DNA from: Chaunax sp. Z400
Lineage: Eukaryota; Chordata; Actinopteri; Lophiiformes; Chaunacidae
Direction: 5' to 3'
Assembly (NCBI GenBank): GCA_037577475.1
Contig: CM075184.1
Span: forward strand, 13,960,094-14,024,093
DNA: 64,000 nt
Shown one piece after another: positions 11,605-23,310 of this stretch; the first letter of the stretch is position 1, and every line of letters begins with the position of its first letter. The notes below the pieces were generated by a model that ran no database searches, was not told where the DNA came from, and saw nothing but the letters and a program-made list of their open reading frames with translations. A program made the translations under genes and the position numbers.

Positions 11605-14600
11605 AGAGACTTACGATGACTTCCACAGTGCATTTAATGGATCCAGATGACAGAGGATACCGCACACAGAGGGAGTGGATGTGACACTGGTGTCACAGCT
11701 CAGTGTCCTTGGAGGAGCAACACAACATGGTTATAACTGGAAAAAAGACTGGTGCCAAAGGACAGTCACTGCAATGAGAGCAGATGCACATTTCTGATTT
11801 ATACAGCTTCTGGGAAAATTCTGCTCTGGATTTTGAATGCTTGAAGTCTCAGCTGAGAACAGAATTGCTCTTAATTCACCTTTAAAGCCTATTACAACAG
11901 GTTACTGTTTTGTATATTATTGTTTGATTTATCACAAGTCATGTTTTGTTATCAGATATAAGTTTTGCTTTAGGTGTGAGGATTGTATACTAAGATCTGT
12001 CACTAATGATGTAAGAGAATGAAAAGATACCTCATGTCATTTCATCATAACTTGAGTCACAGTACATATAAGTTGTACTCCTGGCAATAGTTGAGCCAAA
12101 ACCCTTTATTGTGTTCTGTTAGACAGTGCGTTTTATGTAATCCACTGCATCATTAATAATCTTCAGCCAAAGGCTGTAAGACTTGATTTTTATAAAGACA
12201 ACACCCTTACATAATCTTATGTTGCCTGAACTGACCACCACTAAAATACCACACTTTGAACACTGACGTTTTATTCTTGCACATCTTTAAAGTAATTATT
12301 GTGAGCAGGGAACTGACAATCTGTGACTTTGAATGATGTAATGCGACAGTATTTGGAAAAAGTCCAGTATGATTTCAGCCTTACACTCTATAGTAAGCTT
12401 TTTTCATATCATTGAATGACAGTATGATAATTCAGATGGGCTTGAGAATTATTCACTGTTTCTCTGAGAGGGAGGCACAAGTTGAAATGTGCCAGTGATG
12501 GTGTCAAGCGTTCTCTCTGTCAAGTATTGAGAGGCTGTGTGTCTGATATTAATTATCAAGAAAACTCAAGAACTGGATCACTCTTTCTGTTTCTAATAAA
12601 GTATTTAATCTTTTGTGTCTGTCACTATCTTATTTTTGGACAGCGTAATGTGAAAGCTTCTGCGCAAATCTGGAAAGGTAATTTTTCACTGAATTAGATA
12701 TTGTTGCAGATGTTTGACCCATGTATGTCAGCATGTCCGTGGATTAAAAGCACACAAAATGCAATTACACAAAATTGTAGATTGTTAGTGGGTAGACGGT
12801 TGTGTTTGTATCACTTGTCAACACTAGGTGGCATACTTGTTTTCTTCTCAGGATCAGTTTCGTTATCATGCATGTATAACCCCTTAATTCATGTTGCGTA
12901 CAAGAGTTGAACAGTAACATGAAACACACATTTCTGTCCAAACACATTGTTATGATCAAACTGCTTCAAAAACATGAGCTGCAGTTTTTCTTGCATTTTT
13001 AGGTCTCAGAACACAGCCTTCCTCCTGGAAGAAAATTCTGCTTTACATAGAAGGGACATTGGTAAACAAGTACATAAATATATGGGTGAATTTGCCTGAT
13101 GAGTCAGAATAATTATCTTGACTTAATTGGTCAAAAATACCAAAGACTATGTATGACTATGAAATTGATACACTATGTACTGTATTCTCCACATACTCAA
13201 AAGCTTGAAACATCAATGCTTAAGCAGTTTCCCACAGGTCAATATTCAAATTGTCGACATCAATGTTTTTTTTTTACTGATAACAACTGGGAGTGTCTCA
13301 GTTTCCAGGCAACAGCTGCGTTAACCAAAAGCCACTGAAACGAAGGCAGGCAACTCCTCTGTTTGTACGACAGCAGAGCCAACAGTTTACAGCACCCACC
13401 TGATGTAATTTAGAGTACCATAAACTGCTGCGGTGATCCTTCTCACTCACTAGTGTCCAAACCAGCTGTAGTAAAACAATCATTTCTGAAGATCCCACAA
13501 GTCACAGGTCATAAGAAGTTATTTAAGTGTTTTCATGGCTATCATTTAATTATACCCCTGATAACGCATTGGGGGAATTTCATCTCTTAATTCTCATGCA
13601 CTAAGACTGAAACTGACACGTATTCCTATAAAACATATCCAAGTTGTATAACCTGCTGGTCACATGGTCTGTGGTGTCATCATATCCGTGAACCAGTCAC
13701 GTACACAAACTTTCCTTCCTCTTCTGTCATTGTTTCCCTAAATAGTCTTTCAGTTGCTCACAGCTTTTTGGTGAAGCTAAGCACCCTTCTGCCCTTACAG
13801 TAAATTTGTCTACAGGAAAACGCCCTCTAGTCATAAAGAGTGAGCAGTCGCAGTACTCGCTGTTTAGATTCCCTAAAGCTATGAAATGTGACCTGGATGT
13901 ATCTGTAGTATTTGAAATAAGAGAAATACAGCATTCATTTGAGTGAATCTTGACAGAAAAGGGGACAGGAAATAAAGAAGGAAATGTTAAAGCCCCCCTG
14001 TTGATATGAGCATGCATATGCAAGCAGTCATGGTGGCCTAAGTGAGAGCAAACAGAAAAATGTTTCCTGATAAAAGACAGATTAGGAGCAGATCAGGACA
14101 CAATACCGACTCACACCCTTCTCTCTTTCTCCCCCCTTTACAACCCTTGGTGAATGTTAAATAATTCATGAGACACCCTTTCAGCTGCAGTCTGCTGCCA
14201 CCCATCCAGTAGGATGGTACACCGTAGGGGGGGGAGGGTTTCTGATAATCTCCTCTGAGATAAAAGATGGACACTAAAAGGATTGGGAAACAAATGAGAG
14301 CACTGTGCCCACACAGCCATGAGCCCAGCAGATGAGTGCATTTGGCCATTACTCTGACTCCAGTCATTACTTTTCCTAGCAGACAATGTCATTTTCTGGT
14401 CTGCAAACAACATTTCAACAAATACTGAGTGTGTCTTTGAAATAAAATGTGGAGGTGAAAGAATGAGAAGGCAAAGTTTTTCTTGGTGGAGTTTAATCCT
14501 CATTCTCTGCATTGCAGACAGACAGCTGTTGACTTAACAACCACACCTTTGATGGAGGACCAAAGTACAAGAAAGTATAAAATGATATATTAACTAGATA

Positions 14601-16744
14601 TATAAAATCAACTTTAGAGAACAGGATGGCATTCATCTTTTTATAGCCAACAAATCCCTGGAAAATACCGAAAAATCAACAACGTATCAGTCACTTCATC
14701 AATACGCCGATGACTTCCCCATTCTGTGGCACAAAATTCATTTGTTTTCGACTGAAAACGTGAATCTTTAAAAAAAGAAAGTTGTGATTTTGCAGGGTTT
14801 ATGTGCAGCACAGTCTTCAGCTTTTGAATGAACTGAATAATAAAAGAGCTGACAGGTGGATTTTAATGTGGAACCAGGAAATGCTAAGCTAGCTGGTTGC
14901 TGGAATTACACTATAAAATGTGAGATTGAATTTAATTAGAAATACTGAGTTGACAAACTTGTTAATAAACTCACTTTATTTTAGTTACTTTGGCATCAAG
15001 AAAACTGTCAAACTCAGTTTACTTGAGTTACTAATTTACCATAAATTAGAGGTACCTTACTTGAAAAGCCTGTTTTCTGTTCATACCACTTTCTACTTGT
15101 CCTCCACTACTTTTCATGGGAAACAGTCCTTTTGTTATGTGAGAGAAGTTGGATAAATGGTAGTTTTGTTTTGTAAAACTGGACTCAGGTATCAGGTATT
15201 CTACTCAGCTTCTAAAATCTTTAATTCACATTCAGATCTGTTACATGAAATGCTCTTAACAGTTGTGGCAATAGCACACACCAGAATAGATTCACATGTA
15301 CTTAATTGTTGTTCTGCAGCTGTTCAATGTTGGATACTGACGTAGATGAAAATAAATGACAGTTGAAACAACCAAACTATGTACTGTGGTTTTGCACAAT
15401 GGGTAAATGGATACTATAGCATGTTTCCAGCATACCTTGAGACAATGTGTTTGAGGCCATAAGCCCAAGTAACCTGTGTTTAAATGTGTTCTGAATAATT
15501 ACCAGTTAAGCAATAACTACTTCTTTAGGAATATGTCTATAGAAAATGGTTACTGTTATATAACAATGCATTACGAGTTAAATCTCTCACATGGTTAGTG
15601 ACACCCTGCCTGGGTGATGCAAGAGTGTGATAAAATAAAGTAGTGTGATGTATTGTAATAACCCTAACCCTAATAACTAACTATATATTGTCAAATTCAT
15701 GCAATAAGAAATGTCAGCATGCTACAATACTTTTTAGGAGACTGGTAGTTTACGTTATCATAATAACAGTAAGCAAGCAAATTTAAGTGTTACACACACA
15801 AAATAAAGAAGTTGGTCTATCGCACACTCAAAATCTCAAGTTTACTTTTCTTTAATTTATCTAAGGCAATGAGTTTGCATAATATTTTTTAAGTAACTCA
15901 AATAAGCATATTTCCAGAAATTACTTAAAAAATACAGGTCATAATACATTGTAATTTTAATTTATATGTTTTGGACAGCAATATACGTTTTTTACATGTC
16001 ACTGCAGGAAAAGCAAAGACTGAAATTCCATGTAGTTGCTTTGGTTTGAAGGTCCTATTGTGAATTCTGGCTCACTGTCACACCCAAATACAATGGACCC
16101 GCTGTTTAGTTAAGTAAATTAGTAACATCAGAGCTTTCCCTGCTATAATGAGTCAAAATGTCTGCTGTATAGACCAATGGAGGTCTAAGCCTATGGCACA
16201 GATCAATAAGTTACATCCTAGTGGGATCAATTCATTGCTAATTTTATCCCTTGATTATGTTTTGTGATGTAATTAAATTAAAAGAGGGGCTGCAGCACCT
16301 CTTCTACACAAATTCAACTTGCATTTCAGGGTCAGTTAATTTTTTGGGAGGCAGATGATGCTATGAGATTTTATTATCTCTTTAACACAGCCCTGACTAA
16401 GAATATCAGTCTAGAGCCGACAGTACAAATGTCTCTGCACGTATGCACATACGTTTTTGAATGTATAAGAACAAAAAAAACCCACTCTGATTAATAAAGT
16501 TGAACATAATTACAAGTATAATTTATTGACACTGTACAGTGGAGAACTCACATTTAGACATTATTGTACATCTATTGAGCAAAGAAATGCCACAACTTAT
16601 TCAATATAAATAAACATAGCTGCGCACAGAATGACAAAAACACATTTTATTTATTTATTTTTTTAACACAGACTTCACCGGGTTCTGAGTATCTGTTATC
16701 ATAGTTTGCTGCTGCTGTGAGTGGATGTCTTTGAGGGTGAAACC
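11605..16744. other. Spacer between slc30a4 and coxfa4l3
   Basis: The genes on either side converge. The left part is slc30a4 3' UTR; an AATAAA at 12595-12600 is a possible polyadenylation signal but is about 1 kb from the stop. On the minus strand AATAAA sits at 16646-16651, suited to the coxfa4l3 transcript. The right arm of the 41-bp inverted repeat is at 13603-13643, and two CCCTAA units occur at about 15660-15672. No open frame here resembles a known protein. Confidence 0.6.
13603..13643 (-). repeat. Right arm of perfect 41-bp inverted repeat
   Basis: Exact reverse complement of 10340-10380, lying 2 kb past the slc30a4 stop. The two arms enclose about 3.2 kb that includes the last slc30a4 exon. 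Confidence 0.9.
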
Positions 16745-16825
16745 CCACCAGTTGAACAGAAGCATTTCCGCACACTGAGTGTCAAAGCATCCTAGTTTGT
16801 GCAGAAAGGATTCTGAGAGACTGAT
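16745..16825 (-). ncRNA. mir147: miR-147 precursor hairpin
   Basis: On the minus strand, 16754-16775 reads GTGTGCGGAAATGCTTCTG plus three more bases, matching the 3p mature miR-147(b) of mammals over its first 19 bases, seed included. The 5p arm at about 16794-16812 (CTTTCTGCACAAACTAG) also matches the human precursor. CAGAA pairs with TTCTG, and after a 3-base mismatch TTTCTGCACA pairs with TGTGCGGAAA with one wobble. The hairpin lies about 50 bases past the coxfa4l3 stop and before its AATAAA signals, so it is in that gene's 3' UTR, as in human C15orf48/MIR147B. The family targets inflammatory and metabolic mRNAs in mammals; targets here are unknown. Confidence 0.92.
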
Positions 16826-16875
16826 GTGGGGCAGCCATAGTCAGACTGTGGATCTGTCGAGATTGCGTGCCTTTT

Positions 16876-17963
16876 TTACTTGGTGATGCTCCTCACCAAT
16901 TGCAGCTCCTCCACTGGTTTCCACTTCTGATTGATGGTGATGAGCTACAGGGAAATGACAGAAATAATAATTAGGCTTCTGATAACCTATTTGGAAGTCT
17001 TACATCAACTTAGAGAGGTCGTGTGAGTTGCTGCATGGCGGCGTGTACCAACATAGGATGGTAGTAAAAAACAACAACAATGGGGATAACCAAGTGCTCA
17101 CGGTTACAGTAAACTCCAGGTGAATGCCAGGTGCTCTAAAGTTAAAATGTCATGCCCTGAAGAAGAGCCGTTGAGGGTTGAAACCGGTCGGCGTTTTCCT
17201 CATTTTGAGACACTGAGAATTTTACTTAGAAATGCCCTAATTAATAAAGGCATTTTAACTAAATTCTTTGCTCGATGCTGGTGTGCCTGATGTAAGCTGA
17301 GAGGCTTTCCTTTTGTTATAGGATGGTAGTAGTTTGATAATATAATTTGTGACTCTGCAAATTGCAGCTGCAGACCGGAAGATTCAGCTTATGTGCCAAT
17401 AAGATTTAAAAAAAGGCTTATTAACTATGATCCAAACATTATAAAATGTAGTGTAATATTGGGAAAGCTACCTTTTGGGGTTTTGATGGGTCCACTCTCT
17501 CCCATGGTTCTGGGTTTTTGGTCTTATTCAAACTAAATATGAAAATACAACATCATTATTAAACATTTCTTACATGCCAGAGTCTGATAGAAGCCAGATT
17601 TAAGTATGAAAACAAGAAAAAAATTGAGTGCAATTGAAAGCATTTTATATTATAAAGTAAATACAGTAGAATATGATATTATCATAATGCAAAGTACAAT
17701 AACACTCACATAATATCCTGTTTAGTGAATAGAAAGTACAAAGCAGCAGAGGTGGCTCCTGCTGCAGCAAAAGCCGTGAACCCTATCAAAGGGATCAGCT
17801 GGAGAACACACATAAAAATAAGTTTTAAAAATGTGAAACATAACATTATAAAACATAATACATCCTAAAAAAATCCAATACCCACAATACAAAATCACTT
17901 TTAATGTGGTAATAAACAGCTCACCTCCTTTTTCTTTCTCAACATTTGGAAAAATCCAACCAT
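16876..17963 (-). CDS. coxfa4l3: COXFA4-like complex IV subunit (C15orf48/NMES1)
   Basis: A small inner-membrane protein that in mammals replaces NDUFA4/COXFA4 in cytochrome c oxidase during inflammation. Four coding exons join in phase: 17925-17963, 17710-17798, 17472-17532 and 16876-16944. They give 85 residues; human has 83. The protein starts MVGFFQMLRKKKE, has one membrane segment at about residues 14-38 (LIPLIGFTAFAAAG...), then NKTKNPEPWERVDPSKPQK and LITINQKWKPVEELQ. These blocks align with human C15orf48 and are closer to it than to NDUFA4. A 5' non-coding exon with a donor at the 18088 edge (CAACAG, GTGAGA) is likely, with the acceptor at 17983/17984. The gene is tandem with afg2b, only about 300 bases from the afg2b polyadenylation signal. 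Its 3' UTR carries miR-147. Confidence 0.93.
17120..17290 (+). repeat. Probable retroelement 3' tail
   Basis: A CCTGAAGAAGAGCC block followed by GGTTGAAACCGG, then AATAAAGGCATTTTA. This compact pattern (a 'gaagaag...gaaac' hairpin, then AATAAA) recurs at the ends of retroelements in fish; a Penelope-like or other non-LTR source is possible. It lies in coxfa4l3 intron 3. Family assignment is a guess. Confidence 0.4.
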
Positions 17964-18447
17964 TTTTAAAAATTCTCCAACACCTGAAGAGAAAAGGATT
18001 GTATTTCCATGTAACAATTAAGCTGAGAGTCAAATCAGGGAATTAAAGTCAGAAAGTCACACAGCAGCTGCGAGCTGCAGGTCTCACCTGTTGTTGCCTC
18101 GAGGTTCTTCAGATCTCTAAGCGCAGCATCCTGTGAGGCCGGCTGATGTCAGCTGGATGGGAGGACGTACGAGGTGAGAAGCACGTAGACCACCCACAGC
18201 TTTCCTGCGCTGAGACGCACCCGTGAATTCCGATTTGTCAACAGACCAACTTTGCTGATGATCAATACATTTACTGTGTGCTGCGCCCTCTTGTGGCCAC
18301 ATTTATGAAGTGAAAGTCAACAGCTGGTGGATGGTTAGAAGTGTAAAATGCTTGTCATTGTCAATGGAAAAAAATACCCGACACCAAAAGGAAGCATTTC
18401 ATTAATTTTATTTCAAACCAACAGAGGACATGCTCATATGTGGTTTA

Positions 18448-21400
18448 TCATCTGGGAGGTGTTTGATAGTTGAGGATCTGCTGGGCAGTGAGAGAGGGGC
18501 TCACTTTGCTGAGGGTCCGGAGGAAGTATGTATGTCTGATGGTGGAAGCCTCCATGTTCTCCTCTTGTAGCGCCAACAGAGCAGCCTGGGGGGGGGGGAA
18601 ATCAGGTATTCTTACTCAGTCTATTTGCTTATGTCAATATTTAGGACCAGATTTATATTTTGCATTTGACAGCCAGGTGTAAAAAAAACAACAAAAAAAA
18701 CATTCAGTTGTGTGGTTCACATTACCTCTTTACAAATATTTTCCAGGTCAGCTCCAGAGTAAAGTTCGGTCTTTGCGGCCAACTCCTCCAAACACACATC
18801 AGCGTCTATGGGCATCGACTCTGTACACACCTTCAAGATGCAAAGACGAGCCTAGACACGTACGAGGATTAATTAATTAAAGATACACTGACCGTGAAAG
18901 GCATGGTTACCATGTTTTGAATGATTTTTAAAACATTTATTACAAGATTTTTGTTATGCTATAACATGTAATCATTTTCTCATAAATAATTTACCTGCTG
19001 GTCAGGCGGTGGGACATAGATGATGTGATCAAGCCTTCCAGGTCTGAGCAGGGCACTGTCTAAGCAGTCAGGTCTGTTTGTTGCAGCTATAACCATCACA
19101 TCTTTGTTGCATACTTCCTGGCAGTCCAACTGTCAAACAGTAACACGTAGAGACTGAATGATCTCATATTGATCTAATGTTGTGCTTAGCAATGCAAGGA
19201 TGAGTGAGACCCATCACATCTGACCTGTTCCTGTGTGTGATTCTCCTCCACTGCCTCTGCCTGGAGGATCTTCTCTGTCCCTCTCCTCTCCAGTGTCTTC
19301 AGGCCAACCCCATCCATCTCATTCAGGAGCACAGACAGGAGGCGTGTCTGTGCGCTGCTAGCTGTCCGACTGTTTGACCGCGAGCCAATCAGAGAGTCAA
19401 TCTCATCGAGGAACAGGATGCAGGGAGCACAGGCCCGGCCTTGGCGAAACAACTATGTGCATAGAGGTGGTTGCAGGTGTTATTGGATGAAACAGATTGG
19501 AGGACACAAACTCACAGGTGTTAGTGCAGACTGTGAGAAGAAAGCACCTGCGCTAAAGCCTTCTCCGAGTCTCCGACATAGGGAGAGTAGAGGTCAGCGC
19601 CACTCACGGACAGGAAGGCACAGTGAGATGATGTGGCTGCAGCCCTGACAAGCGTCGTCTTTGCACAACCTGGAGGCCCGTAGAGCAGTACCCCACGGGG
19701 CCGGCACAGACCCAGACGAACAAACGCCTCTGGGTATCTCATCGGCCACTCTATACTCTTTGATATTGAGAAAAATGACAGGGCGGATGGAGAGAAAATA
19801 AAGTCCATTAATTCCAAATCAAAGGCTCTTTATCAGTATCACAACTCCTTCTATTTTAAACTGTGCAATTCAATCACTGCCACTCATTTACCTGTCTTAG
19901 TTTGAGTTTGACCTCATCCAGTCCTCCTATCTGCTCCCAAGACACTGGGGATAGCTCTGTCCTACCCAGGCTGCTGCGCAAGCAAGAGGGTTGCACTGAC
20001 TTCAGGGCCTCCTGGAAGTGCTTCATGCCCACTGCCTGCTGTCCTGAACACTGCAGACAGCAATAACAAGGCAATATAAGAAAAATAGATTCAGAAAACA
20101 CTCTGGATTCATTAAAGCAGTTTCTTCACTAATTTATGATCACAAGTCATGGGAGAAACATTTGAGACAGCAGGAACTGTCACCACATCTGGGCATATCC
20201 AGATAAAAAGTTACTACATGTAAATCTGAAGAGAGGTAAAAAGATTCTTTAGAAGTAATAAAATATCGGTGTTTTGTTCTTATACGTTATGGAGCTTGAT
20301 TGATTGTGTTGTATTTACGTTCAAGTTCTCCCGTAAAGCGTGCATGGCAGCCTCTCTGCACAGGGCACTGAGGTCTGCTCCTACATAGCCTATAGTTCTC
20401 TGTGCAAGTTGTGCCATGTCCACGCTGGGACAAACAGGCATCCTCGCACACAGAACAGACAAGATGGCCCTCCTCTGCTGCAAGGTGGGGGCTCCGATGA
20501 TAACCTGAAGGAAAGATATAAAATTCAGAAAAATACACGTATTATCATGAAATGGGATATTTAATTCATCCCTTCGTACTTCTCTATCAAATCTTCCAGG
20601 CCTGCGCAGCGCTGGGTCTAAGCTGTCAGGTCGATTGGTGGCTCCCACGATGAGGAAGCCATCAGACTGATTCATCCCGTCCATCAGCGTGAGGAGCTGA
20701 GCAACCAGGCGGTTCTCTGGTGCCGAGGAGCCCATTCTCCTCGGACACAGAGAGTCCAGCTCGTCTAAGAACAGCACACATAGACCCTCTTCAGCTGCAG
20801 ATCGAGCCCGCTCAAACACAGCACGCAACTTCTCCTCGCTCTCACCCGGCCGTGATCCCACCACCTGAAATAATCAGGCACAATTGCAATCAGTATTGTA
20901 CCAATCTGTATTAATACACAAAATGCTGCAGAGCATGTGCTGCAAAAATAAACAGTAATTTATGATCTCCATCTATCTTCCAAAATGTACTAAAGAACAA
21001 CAGGTCTCTTGTAGCTTTCATGCTTAGAAGTATACAAGGTCAAATTATGATGTAAAGGATTGTTGTTTGTGTATTCTCACTGGTGCAGCATATATTTTAG
21101 AATACTAGGAAATGTACGAGAGGACTGCTTTCAATGAAAGTTTAGTTTATGAGAGGCTGAAGTAATGAAATCACCTTGTACTTTTGACAGGAGACCAGTT
21201 AAGATTTCCTGCTATGCTAGTATGTGATTAACACAGCAGTGATAATGGTTGTTTTTTAATCACACACCAGTCAAATGAACCAATCAAATCCTCAGATTTT
21301 GCTAAACTCATATAGGTATTTCAGCGTTTGATATCTAATTAGTAAGCAAGTAAGGGCAATGTTACAAGTCAAGTCAAGTTTATTTATATAGCACATTTTA

Positions 21401-23310
21401 AACAAACACGACGGGATGATCGAAGTGCTGTACAGAAAAACTGAAACAGATAAAACTCCAGAACTCCAGGAATAAAAACAAATCAAATAATACAAATAAA
21501 TTAAAATCAAATTAAGGATTAGGGATAAAAGGAGATAAAATAAGCAGTAAAATAAACATTAAAAATGGGCAGATTAAAAAAGGTTAATTTCAAGGCTCAA
21601 TTTGAATTAAAAGCCAGGGGGAAAAGGTGCGTTTTTAACAAGGATTTAAATACTTCCAGACTCTTTGCAGTTTTAATTTGGATGGGCAGACCATTCCAGA
21701 GATTTGGAGCTGCCACAGCAAAGGCCCGGTCACCTCTGGTTTTTAATTTGGATCGAGGAATGTCCAAGATGGTTTGGTTTGCTGACCGAAGTGCTCTGGC
21801 TGGAAAGTGCTGGTGACCCAACAGGTTAGTGGGGCTGCAGTGGACGAATATTGATTTAGGTGGACTGAGAAACTCCTATCAGGCAGGTAGGACTGGAACC
21901 ACTGGAGGGCAGTACCTTTGATGCCTACACACGACTCGAGGCGTGAAAGTAGAATCTTATGGTCCACGGTGTCAAAAGCTGCCGTAATGTCTAATAGCAC
22001 CAGTATGGCAGACTTCCCTGAATCAACAGTTAAAAGAAGATCATTAAAAACTCTTAAAAGAGCAGTTTCCGTACTGTGGCGTTGTTTAAAACCAGACTGA
22101 AATTTCTCAGAAATGTCATGGTCATCTAGATAGGTTTGCAATTGAATGGAAACAACTTTTTCCAAAACTTTAGACAAAAAGTCTGATTTAGAGATTGGTC
22201 TAAAGTTAGAGAGGACAGAAGGGTCCAGATTTCTTTTTACAAAAACTTTTACAGGACTGTTGCATCAATGTCATGAAGTGCCTTGACTCGTCAGGTATTC
22301 ATTTATACAACAATTGAGTTTCAGACAGATCCTCACATCATAATAAATGTGGATTTTTGCAAACTATTCATCCGATTCAAATTTTTAAACCGTGTTATGT
22401 AAACACAAGGATGTCATTAATGTATGCGTTTTTTCTTACCTCTGGCCCTCTGACCACGATCAGACTGGCTCCAACCTCACCCACCACTCTGTGGACCAAC
22501 AGGGTCTTGCCCACACCTGGAGGCCCCACCAGGAGCACCCCTCTGGGACACGACACACCAAGAGAGTTCAGGGTGCCTGGATAGAGGAGGGGCAGCTGCA
22601 GCATCTCTCTCAGAGAAGCACTCACCTAAAATACAATAAGAAACATATGTAGGTGTCACATGATGTTAATACACAATAGATGAGTACCAACTATGTTATA
22701 ACAGAACATATATGCTGACCTCCTCCAGACCCCCCAGAGGGACTGTGTCCTGGTCCTGTAGCTGACTCCTATAATGCCGGACCGTCTGGATGCCAACTAT
22801 CTCCACACCAGTTTTTGCAGTGATGAATCCAGCACTGACAGAATCCGGATTCATGCTTTCAATAACAACATATCTAATCTCTGTGTCAAAATCCTCCAGG
22901 TTTATCACATACTTCTTGTGGACATATAAACCTTTCAGCATATCTTTAACAAGCTCATGAACAAGACGATGAGGTGTGTGTTTCCTAAAATCAACATTCT
23001 GTACCACCACAGTTATCTTAACACCTTTCAGTTTGGAGCAGGGCACTGGTGTGAGCTGACCAGGGTCCAGGTACAGATGTGTGGGTGGGTGAGAGATCAG
23101 ACTGGGAGAGGAGCATTTCAGATCCATTTGCAGGAAGCCCTCTGCCAGGTCAGGACGAGGCCAGGCGGTGCACAAGCAGCTGCCGCCGGGAACAGACACC
23201 AGCAGAGGGGAGCCCAGACTCAGCCCCAGCGCTGACATCAAACCTGGACCCAGCCTGCACCTCTGAGAGCCCCGGTCAGATGGATCCACTGACACCAGCC
23301 TCAGGGACAT
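18448..23310 (-). CDS. afg2b: AAA ATPase AFG2B (SPATA5L1)
   Basis: A type II AAA+ ATPase. In mammals it pairs with AFG2A, C1orf109 and CINP (the 55LCC complex) in pre-60S ribosome maturation and chromatin proteostasis. Ten in-phase coding exons: 22720-23310, 22440-22625, 20580-20864, 20319-20504, 19892-20050, 19548-19757, 19225-19452, 18995-19129, 18726-18851 and 18448-18585. They give 747 residues; human has 753. The N-domain (1-197) includes RCRLGP and SCLCTAWPRPD. D1 Walker A is GPPGVGKT at 231-238, with Walker B D293-E294 and ATNRPDSLDPALRRPGRFD. D2 Walker A is GPPGCAKT at 496-503, where Cys-Ala replaces the usual Thr-Gly as in human AFG2B, with Walker B D555-E556. Exon 3 ends at an unusual GTACGA donor. 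The last acceptor has a run of about ten C. AATAAA at 18407-18412 gives a very short 3' UTR. All introns are phase 0; intron 2 holds an L2 LINE. Confidence 0.96.
21365..22258 (-). mobile_element. 5'-truncated L2-type LINE
   Basis: On the minus strand, reverse transcriptase text runs from about 22255: LSNFRPISK, LSKVLEKVV, FQSGFKQRHSTETAL and DITAAFDTVDHKILL. A frameshift or deletion near 21835 then leads to the C-terminal block NLWNGLPIQIKTAKSLEVFKS (two blocks of ten) and KSLLKTHLF. These are signatures of the L2/Maui clade. The 3' end carries TGTGCTATATAAATAAACTT-like sequence (21370-21400), the common L2 tail. Only the end of the reverse transcriptase survives, so it is inactive. It lies in afg2b intron 2. 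Confidence 0.9.

Noticed and set aside
15658..15674. CCCTAA units as a possible telomere relic
   Set aside because: Only two units; too short to mean anything.
21743..22177. 144-codon reverse transcriptase frame as a gene
   Set aside because: It is part of a truncated, frameshifted L2 LINE in an afg2b intron.
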